A stretch of DNA of 7,451 nt from an uncultured Bacteroidales bacterium (GTDB taxonomy: Bacteria > Bacteroidota > Bacteroidia > Bacteroidales > Bacteroidaceae): positions 1 through 7,451 of the forward strand of contig CACZRQ010000094.1 of the NCBI GenBank assembly GCA_902783615.1. Direction: 5' to 3'. The notes beneath the pieces are model-generated. The model was given only the letters and a program-made list of their open reading frames with translations, was not told where the DNA came from and made no database searches. A program made the position numbers and the translations under genes. Shown here in pieces: positions 1 to 4,875 of the stretch (positions are counted from its first letter, which is position 1; every line of letters begins with the position of its first letter).

Positions 1-46
1 GAGCTAAGGAAGAATTTTCTTTTGTTTTTTTTTCTTAAATGCGGTG

Positions 47-77
47 CAAAATTAATAGGATATTTTGAAATATGCAA
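47..77 (-). promoter_or_regulatory. Probable promoter for a leftward gene beyond the left edge
   Basis: On the minus strand, a -7 box TAATTTTG (positions 54 to 47) is preceded by TTG (77 to 75) with a 20-nt gap, matching the Bacteroidales pattern TTG-N20-TAnnTTTG. Transcription would start near position 40 and run left. The minus-strand leader from 46 to 1 is A-rich and has no ATG, so any coding region must start outside the window. The promoter is inferred from the motif alone; the downstream gene cannot be seen. Confidence 0.45.
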
Positions 78-85
78 TATCTTTG
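56..85 (+). promoter_or_regulatory. Promoter of the kinase/protease operon
   Basis: The -7 box TATCTTTG (78-85) matches TAnnTTTG exactly and is followed by CA, as is common in Bacteroidales. The -33 element is weak: TAG at 56-58 with a 19-nt gap is the best candidate. Transcription would start around 89-92, giving a leader of only about 12-15 nt before the ATG at 104. This helps to decide the start codon, because the in-frame TTG at 65 lies upstream of the expected transcript start. Confidence 0.6.
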
Positions 86-103
86 CAAAAAAAATTTCAT
101 TGT

Positions 104-1081
104 ATGGATAAAATTTTAGGAATTGGCAATGCTTTGACCGATGTTTCGGTCATCCTAAGAAACGATAATATACTGACAGAGCTGGGTTTGCCCAAGGGTG
201 GAATGGTGCATATTGGCGATGATCTGTTTGAAAGAATCCAGCAAATGACAGGAGAGCACCAAGTCACCATCACTCCTGGCGGCTCTACAGCCAACTCATG
301 TAGGGCTATGGGGCACCTGGGCGTTCCCACTGGCTTCATAGGCAAAGTAGGGCATGATAAGATTGGCGAGTTCTATGCCAAAAGTCTCACTGATGTGGGA
401 GTGGAAAACATGATGGTAACATCGCCCAACCTAAGTTCGGGTGTGTGTACTGCTTTCATATCGCAAGGGGGAGAGCGCACCTTCGCTGACCACATGGGAG
501 CATCAATCGATTTGAAAGCTGAAGATCTGAGTTTAGATATGTTCGATGGCTATCAATACCTTTTCCTGGAAGGCTATCTGGTGCAAAACCATGAATTGAT
601 AGAACAAGCAGCTAAAATGGCCAAAAAGACAGGAATGAAGGTGGTGATGGATATGGCCAGCTATAACATCATTCAGGTAGATCTGGAATTCTGCACTTAT
701 CTGATGGAAGAATACATCGACATTGTTTTCGCCAACGAAGAAGAGGCGAAAGCGTTTACCGGTGACGGGCCATTCGAATCTGCCAGGAAGTTGACGCATT
801 ATTGCGACATTGCCGTTGTAAAGATTGGCTCGAAAGGTTCGCTTGTTGCCACCAAAGAACAGCTGCAAGAGGTTCCAGCATTGGCGGTCAGCTGCATTGA
901 CAGCACAGGTGCTGGCGACTATTTTGCAGGAGGATTCCTGTATGGTCTTGTCAATGGCCACAGCCTCAGCCAATGTGCCAAGATAGGCTCAATTGTGGCG
1001 GCTCAGATAGTGCAAGTGATTGGTACCGAACTGGCACCAGAGAAATGGATTGAAATCAAACATAAAATTGATAAGATATGA
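104..1081 (+). CDS. PfkB-family kinase, adenosine-kinase-like
   Basis: This is a cytoplasmic kinase of the PfkB/ribokinase superfamily, which transfers the ATP gamma-phosphate to a sugar or nucleoside hydroxyl. The protein is 325 residues, a normal length. The N-terminus GIGNALTD (residues 6-13) is the usual first strand. GGSTANS (59-65) is the substrate-side glycine motif and resembles the GGSTxNS of adenosine kinases. DSTGAGDYFAGG (from 266) is PfkB signature 2, with D272 as the expected catalytic base and GAG as the anion hole. I chose ATG 104 over TTG 65 because homology begins there and the promoter -7 box covers 78-85. The stop overlaps the next gene's start by four bases (ATGA), so the two are probably translationally coupled. 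Adenosine is the likeliest substrate, but ribose or another sugar cannot be excluded. Family certain; substrate uncertain. Confidence 0.93.
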   Translation: MDKILGIGNALTDVSVILRNDNILTELGLPKGGMVHIGDDLFERIQQMTGEHQVTITPGGSTANSCRAMGHLGVPTGFIGKVGHDKIGEFYAKSLTDVGVENMMVTSPNLSSGVCTAFISQGGERTFADHMGASIDLKAEDLSLDMFDGYQYLFLEGYLVQNHELIEQAAKMAKKTGMKVVMDMASYNIIQVDLEFCTYLMEEYIDIVFANEEEAKAFTGDGPFESARKLTHYCDIAVVKIGSKGSLVATKEQLQEVPALAVSCIDSTGAGDYFAGGFLYGLVNGHSLSQCAKIGSIVAAQIVQVIGTELAPEKWIEIKHKIDKI

Positions 1082-2748
1082 AAAAGATGAAAAGCTGGCA
1101 TGCAGCTGCACTGCTGGCACTGACAATGAGTGTTATCGCCTTCTGGGGCTTTGAGAAAAGCGAGAGTCACGACTTCCAGATTGCCAAGAACTTAGACGTA
1201 TTCAACTCCATCGTAAAGGAACTCGATATGTTTTACGTTGATACGCTGGATGCCGATAAGACTATCCGCGAAGGCATCGATAACATGCTGTATTCACTCG
1301 ACCCCTACACAGTGTATTACCCAGAGGATGACCGTGATGAGTTAGAGCAGATGCTACGTAATAAATATGGTGGCATTGGCTCTATCATCACCTGGAATGA
1401 TAAGCTGAAACGCTCTGTCATCTCTGAGCCTTATGAGGGAATGCCAGCTGCCAAAGTGGGACTGAAAGTAGGTGATATCCTAATGGAGCTTGATGGCGAG
1501 GATCTGTTAGGCAAGGACAACCAGCAAGTAAGCGAAATGCTTAGAGGCGATGCCGGCACATCATTTACCTTGAAAGTGCAACGCCCAGGCGAAGAAAAGC
1601 CTCTAACGTTCAATATTGTGCGTCAATACATCGAGTTGCCTTTGATTCCATATTATGCCCAATTAGACAATGGAATCGGTTACATCAACCTGAGCACTTT
1701 TTCGGGTAACCCGTCGAAAGAGTTCAAAAGGGTATTCCAAGAGTTGAAGTCGAAAGGTATCACCTCACTGATAATCGACCTGCGCAACAATGGCGGCGGT
1801 CTGCTGGATGAAGCCATCGAGATTGCCAATTTCTTTGTACCAAAGGGTCAGACCCTGGTGACTACCCGTGGCAAAACGAAGCAGGCCAGCGAGACCTACA
1901 AGACATTGCGTGAGCCACTCGACCTCGACATTCCCATTGCCGTATTGGTGAACAGCGGCACAGCTTCATCGTCGGAGATTCTAGCAGGTTCACTGCAAGA
2001 CCTTGACCGTGCTGTAATTGTGGGTACCCGCACCTATGGAAAGGGGTTGGTACAAACCACCCGTCCGTTGCCTTATGGTGGCACAATGAAGGTCACCACT
2101 TCGAAGTATTATATCCCAAGTGGAAGATGTGTGCAGGCCATCGACTATTCTCATCGCAATACAGATGGCAGCGTGGGGCGCATTCCCGACAGCCTGACCA
2201 CTGTATTCCATACGGCAGCAGGACGTGAGGTGAGAGATGGTGGTGGTGTGAGCCCCGATATTGTAGTGGAGCATCCACAAGCACCCAATATCCTGTATTA
2301 CCTGTCTCGCGACAACCTGATTTTCGATTATGCCACCGATTATTGCATCAAACACAAAAATGTGGCCAAGGCAGAAGAGTTTAAGTTAACCGATAAGGAT
2401 TACGAGGAATTTAAAGAAAAAGTGAAGGCAGCCGACTTCAAATACGACCAGCAGAGTGAGAAACTGTTGAAGGATTTGAAGAAGATGGCTGAGTTTGAGG
2501 GATATAAACAGGATGCCGAAGCGGAATTTGAGGCATTGGAGAAGAAACTACAGCATAACCTCGATCGCGATCTAGATTATTTTGCTGACGATATCAAGCC
2601 GCTGATAGCCGAAGAAATCATGAAGCGATTCTATTATCAGAAAGGCAGTATCATTGAGCAGCTAAAGGATGATCCAGACTTGGCAAAAGCCAAGGAGATT
2701 CTGATGAATCAAGGCAGGTATCGTGAGATGTTGGCAGTGAAAGACTAA
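1078..2748 (+). CDS. S41-family C-terminal processing peptidase (PDZ protease)
   Basis: This is an exported serine protease of the CtpA/Prc (tail-specific protease) type, expected to trim C-termini of periplasmic or envelope proteins. The 556-residue product starts with a basic N-terminus and a hydrophobic segment (about 8-24) that acts as a signal peptide or membrane anchor; no lipobox cysteine is seen. A PDZ domain covers about 97-182, with the GGIGS carboxylate-binding loop near its start. The S41 core (about 195-370) contains IDLRNNGGG (233-241) and GTASSSE, with nucleophile S297, E300 and general base K322 in TYGKG. The 25-residue Ser-Lys spacing equals that of the D1 processing protease. 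Residues from about 390 to 556 form a charged, probably helical tail outside the catalytic core. The gene is second in an operon with the kinase (4-base overlap) and ends at a hairpin. The family is clear; the substrate is unknown. Confidence 0.95.
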   Translation: MKKMKSWHAAALLALTMSVIAFWGFEKSESHDFQIAKNLDVFNSIVKELDMFYVDTLDADKTIREGIDNMLYSLDPYTVYYPEDDRDELEQMLRNKYGGIGSIITWNDKLKRSVISEPYEGMPAAKVGLKVGDILMELDGEDLLGKDNQQVSEMLRGDAGTSFTLKVQRPGEEKPLTFNIVRQYIELPLIPYYAQLDNGIGYINLSTFSGNPSKEFKRVFQELKSKGITSLIIDLRNNGGGLLDEAIEIANFFVPKGQTLVTTRGKTKQASETYKTLREPLDLDIPIAVLVNSGTASSSEILAGSLQDLDRAVIVGTRTYGKGLVQTTRPLPYGGTMKVTTSKYYIPSGRCVQAIDYSHRNTDGSVGRIPDSLTTVFHTAAGREVRDGGGVSPDIVVEHPQAPNILYYLSRDNLIFDYATDYCIKHKNVAKAEEFKLTDKDYEEFKEKVKAADFKYDQQSEKLLKDLKKMAEFEGYKQDAEAEFEALEKKLQHNLDRDLDYFADDIKPLIAEEIMKRFYYQKGSIIEQLKDDPDLAKAKEILMNQGRYREMLAVKD

Positions 2749-2756
2749 AAGATTCG

Positions 2757-2776
2757 GGGGAGCTGAAAAGCTCCCC
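2757..2776. terminator. Hairpin terminator between convergent protease and miaB genes
   Basis: A perfect 8-bp stem GGGGAGCT/AGCTCCCC closes on a GAAA tetraloop. On the plus strand it is followed by TCTTTATT and sits 8 nt after the protease stop, a reasonable intrinsic terminator. On the minus strand it begins 3 nt past the miaB stop and is followed by a weaker run (CGAATCTTTT). It probably serves both genes, more strongly the rightward one. Confidence 0.82.
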
Positions 2777-2779
2777 TCT

Positions 2780-4120
2780 TTATTCAAATACTTCTTCGCC
2801 CAACAAAGTGGCAGAGGTAGAGCCTGTTATCTTGACATTCACCAAGTCACCAATGCGATGGTTACCACGATTGAACACCACCACACGGTTCTGCTCAGTA
2901 CGTCCAAACAGTTGGTCACGAGAGCGTTTGGAAACACCTTCCACCAACACCTCATACGTTTTCCCCACCGCACGAGCATTGGCTTCAGCTGAGAGTCGGT
3001 TTTGCAGGGCTATGATTTCATTTAAACGACGAATCTTCACCTCCTCTGGGATATCATCCTCAAGGTGCTTGGATGCGTATGTACCCTCTCGCTCGGAATA
3101 CTTGAACATGAAGGCAGCATCATAAGCACACTCCTCCATCAGCGACAGTGAAAGTTGGTGATCTTCTTCGGTCTCCGAGTGGAAGCCACAGAAGATATCG
3201 GTAGAGAGGCCGCATTCAGGGATTATGCGACGTATGGCTGCCACTCGATCCATATACCACTGACGGTCGTAATGTCGATTCATCAGTTTTAAGATACGGT
3301 CGCTACCACTCTGTACCGGCAAATGGATATGTTTGCACACATTGGGCACCTCTGCTATCACTTGTAGTGTTTCATCGCTCATGTCTTTCGGATGTGAAGT
3401 GGTAAACCTAACCCTCATCATTGGAAAACTCTCCCCTACTTTACGTAGTAGCATTGGAAAAGTAACCGTGCCATCAGGTCCTTCAAAACGATAAGAATTA
3501 ACGTTCTGCCCCAACAAAGTCACCTCCTTGTAACCTTTTTCCTGCAAGTCAGCTACTTCTGTGAGAATGCTCTCCACATCACGACTGCGCTCACGACCTC
3601 GGGTATAGGGCACGATGCAATAGGTGCAGAAATTGTTACATCCACGCATAATCGACACGAAGCCAGAGATATGGTTGCCACAGATGCGAGCAGGGATAAT
3701 GTCCCGGTAAGTCTCGGTTTTCGACAACTCCACATTGATGGCCTTATGCCCAATCTCCACTTGAGCAATCAAATCTGGCAAACTCAGATAAGCATCGGGA
3801 CCTACCACCAAATCGGTATGATGATGTTCAATCAAATCATCTTTCACATGTTCGGCCATGCAACCCATCACCCCAATGATAAAGGGATGGCGTTTCTGCA
3901 TGGCATGCAGCACTTCCAGTCGATTGAATATCTTCTGTTCAGCATTGTCACGCACCGAGCAAGTGTTCAGAAACACAGCATCGGCTTCGTCAATCTGATC
4001 TGTCACCTCATAGCCAGCCATCTGCATCACAGAGGCAATTACCTCGCTGTCTGCCACATTCATCTGGCATCCGTAGGTTTCGATAAAAAGCTTTTTTATG
4101 TCGGTAATGGCTTTCTCCAT
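2780..4120 (-). CDS. miaB: tRNA-2-methylthio-N6-dimethylallyladenosine synthase
   Basis: MiaB is a cytoplasmic radical-SAM enzyme that adds a methylthio group to C2 of i6A at position 37 of tRNAs reading UNN codons, after MiaA has isopentenylated the base. The protein has 446 residues. The N-terminal methylthiotransferase domain carries the auxiliary-cluster cysteines C18 (YGCQMN), C54 (NTCSVRD) and C87 (GCMAE). The radical-SAM motif is C161-x3-C165-x2-C168 (RGCNNFCTYC), followed by the typical VPYTRGRERSR. A C-terminal TRAM RNA-binding domain covers about 380-446. ATG 4120 is preferred over the in-frame ATG at 4180 because the promoter -7 box at 4146-4153 puts the transcript start near 4140. 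The gene is alone in its transcript, convergent with the protease gene and divergent from the next. MiaB rather than MtaB or RimO is supported by the NTCSVRDNAEQK and YTRGRERSR context. Confidence 0.96.
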   Translation of the reverse strand: MEKAITDIKKLFIETYGCQMNVADSEVIASVMQMAGYEVTDQIDEADAVFLNTCSVRDNAEQKIFNRLEVLHAMQKRHPFIIGVMGCMAEHVKDDLIEHHHTDLVVGPDAYLSLPDLIAQVEIGHKAINVELSKTETYRDIIPARICGNHISGFVSIMRGCNNFCTYCIVPYTRGRERSRDVESILTEVADLQEKGYKEVTLLGQNVNSYRFEGPDGTVTFPMLLRKVGESFPMMRVRFTTSHPKDMSDETLQVIAEVPNVCKHIHLPVQSGSDRILKLMNRHYDRQWYMDRVAAIRRIIPECGLSTDIFCGFHSETEEDHQLSLSLMEECAYDAAFMFKYSEREGTYASKHLEDDIPEEVKIRRLNEIIALQNRLSAEANARAVGKTYEVLVEGVSKRSRDQLFGRTEQNRVVVFNRGNHRIGDLVNVKITGSTSATLLGEEVFE

Positions 4121-4145
4121 AATTATCTCGCATTGAAATCGTGTG

Positions 4146-4176
4146 CAAAGATAGTTATTATTCTCCACATTTGCAA
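4146..4176 (-). promoter_or_regulatory. miaB promoter
   Basis: On the minus strand, TTG (4176-4174) and TATCTTTG (4153-4146) are separated by exactly 20 nt, a full match to the Bacteroidales -33/-7 consensus. The -7 box continues into CACA. The predicted transcript start near 4140 leaves a leader of about 20 nt before ATG 4120. No Shine-Dalgarno sequence is evident, as is usual in this phylum. Confidence 0.8.
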
Positions 4177-4201
4177 GCAACTTTCAATCTGTAATTAAAA
4201 G

Positions 4202-4257
4202 TGTGCATTTTACACGGAAAAAGCTTTTTTTATTAAAAAACATTAATTAAATGCACA
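4202..4257. repeat. 9-bp inverted repeat around an AT-rich core
   Basis: TGTGCATTT (4202-4210) and AAATGCACA (4249-4257) are perfect reverse complements separated by 38 nt. The core holds a 12-bp palindrome AAAAAGCTTTTT (4218-4229) followed by further T and A runs. It lies about 26 nt upstream of the miaB -33 element. It could be a regulator site or a cruciform, or chance in AT-rich DNA; nothing here decides between them. Confidence 0.35.
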
Positions 4258-4273
4258 AATAACATAGTCATTC

Positions 4274-4304
4274 TTGCACATTTTAAAAAAAATATAGAAC
4301 TTTG
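4274..4304 (+). promoter_or_regulatory. Possible weak promoter for a short intergenic transcript
   Basis: TTG (4274-4276) and GAACTTTG (4297-4304) are separated by 20 nt. The second box differs from TAnnTTTG only at its first base. It points right, toward an intrinsic terminator about 65-90 nt away, with no open reading frame between (the first ATG at 4308 stops after two codons). Confidence is low because a single one-mismatch match can occur by chance in AT-rich DNA. Confidence 0.3.
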
Positions 4305-4309
4305 CAATG

Positions 4310-4393
4310 TTCTAAAGAATAAAATTAGATTTTTTCATAGTTAAGGTTTAGGTTAAAAAAGGGAGAAGGGGAGTTGTGAAACTGCCCTTTTTT
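4310..4393 (+). ncRNA. Candidate small RNA (low confidence)
   Basis: If the weak promoter at 4274-4304 is active, a transcript of about 80-85 nt would start near 4310 and end at the terminator in 4369-4393. It would contain an A/U-rich 5' half, a purine-rich stretch around 4355-4371 and a terminal hairpin with a U6 tail, an arrangement common for bacterial small RNAs. It contains no meaningful reading frame. I recognise no known RNA family in it. The terminator may instead simply insulate the downstream promoter. Confidence 0.25.
4369..4393 (+). terminator. Intrinsic terminator upstream of the membrane protein promoter
   Basis: GGGAGTT (4369-4375) pairs with AACT-g-CCC (4380-4387) around a GTGA loop, with one bulged G, and is followed directly by six Ts (4388-4393). 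An alternative, longer pairing of AAAAAAGGG (4355-4363) with CCCTTTTTT (4385-4393) also exists. The element sits 14 nt before the next promoter's -33 box and no protein gene lies immediately upstream on this strand, so what it terminates is unclear. Confidence 0.6.
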
Positions 4394-4406
4394 CGTGCTC
4401 ACTTGC

Positions 4407-4437
4407 TTTGATGTCAGGAAAAATATAACTATCTTTG
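4407..4437 (+). promoter_or_regulatory. Promoter of the membrane protein / CoA-transferase operon
   Basis: TTTG (4407-4410) and TATCTTTG (4430-4437) are separated by 19 nt, a full Bacteroidales consensus match. The -7 region continues into CACA. Transcription would begin around 4441-4444, giving a leader of about 20 nt to ATG 4463. Because no second promoter was found before the CoA-transferase gene, this one probably drives both genes. Confidence 0.8.
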
Positions 4438-4462
4438 CACAGAATTTAATGATGAATGGAGA

Positions 4463-4852
4463 ATGGACGGACTGATTGACTTTATAATATTCGTGGCTTT
4501 CATTGGCATTTGCATCTTTTTCGACAAGGTGGGCGATGCGGTGAAGAAAGCCAAGAAAGAGGCGGAAGCTGGTCCTGTGACGGTTAACATACCCCCCATA
4601 CCTCAGCCCCAAAAGCCATTGCAACCGCAGAAGGCTGCTACAAGGAAGACACCCAAGAAACAGGATGTCAGGAGCTGGCAACAGAGGGAAGACCTGAGCA
4701 GGCGAACAGAATTCCAGAACGAGGGAGTTCGCAGCACCACCAATGTGATTCAGCCCATAGAAATTCAGCAGCGTTCTGAATTTGCACTCGACACGGCCGA
4801 TGATGCCCGCAAAGCCATCATTTGGTCGGAGATACTGAACAGGAAATATTAA
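4463..4852 (+). CDS. Small single-span membrane protein of unknown function
   Basis: I do not recognise a named family for this 129-residue protein. The N-terminus has one hydrophobic span (about residues 4-20), followed by the basic stretch DKVGDAVKKAKK; by the positive-inside rule the bulk should face the cytoplasm. Residues 37-56 are rich in Pro and Gln and look like a flexible linker. The middle is basic and polar. The end, ARKAIIWSEILNRKY, looks like a short ordered helix, and from memory similar endings occur in hypothetical proteins of Bacteroidales. The gene has its own full-consensus promoter and no other in-frame start. The next gene starts 23 nt downstream, so the two are likely cotranscribed. 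The opposite strand is open across this span, but that frame crosses the terminator and promoter and has an unpersuasive composition. Real gene likely; function unknown. Confidence 0.8.
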   Translation: MDGLIDFIIFVAFIGICIFFDKVGDAVKKAKKEAEAGPVTVNIPPIPQPQKPLQPQKAATRKTPKKQDVRSWQQREDLSRRTEFQNEGVRSTTNVIQPIEIQQRSEFALDTADDARKAIIWSEILNRKY

Positions 4853-4875
4853 AAACAATATATAAGTAAAGATTT

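Larger units (their letters stand above)
4121..4462. other. Divergent intergenic region between miaB and the small membrane protein gene
   Basis: This 342-base AT-rich region carries no convincing protein-coding gene. From left to right it holds the miaB promoter (minus strand), the inverted repeat TGTGCATTT/AAATGCACA around an AT-rich core, a possible weak rightward promoter (4274-4304), an intrinsic terminator (4369-4393), and the strong rightward promoter of the next gene (4407-4437). Reading frames crossing it on either strand run through the promoter and terminator signals and look random. Confidence 0.8.

Noticed and set aside
1..40. T-rich tract as an intrinsic terminator for a gene to the left
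   Set aside because: No stem precedes the T-run within the window; it is better read as the A-rich leader of a minus-strand gene.
65..103. Upstream TTG start for the kinase, adding 13 residues
   Set aside because: The codons overlap the promoter -7 box at 78-85 and the added residues precede the point where family similarity begins.
533..973. A 146-codon open frame on the minus strand within the kinase gene
   Set aside because: It is antisense to conserved kinase motifs including GAGD, without promoter, leader or recognisable protein features.
4121..4180. Upstream ATG for miaB, adding 20 residues
   Set aside because: It lies upstream of the predicted transcript start (about 4140), and its extra codons coincide with the -33/-7 promoter boxes.
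3671..4198. A 175-codon open frame on the plus strand opposite the miaB N-terminal half
   Set aside because: It is antisense to a clearly conserved gene, rich in His/Ile/Met with no recognisable motif, and continues through the miaB promoter.
4777..4784. TGAATTTG as a separate promoter for the CoA-transferase gene
   Set aside because: It is one mismatch from the -7 consensus but has no TTG at the required distance upstream and lies within coding sequence.
4325..4858. A 177-codon open frame on the minus strand opposite the small membrane protein gene
   Set aside because: It runs through the terminator and promoter of the plus-strand gene, has a low-complexity, Phe/Leu/Cys-rich random-looking composition, and has no promoter of its own. 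The plus-strand protein has a sensible domain layout.
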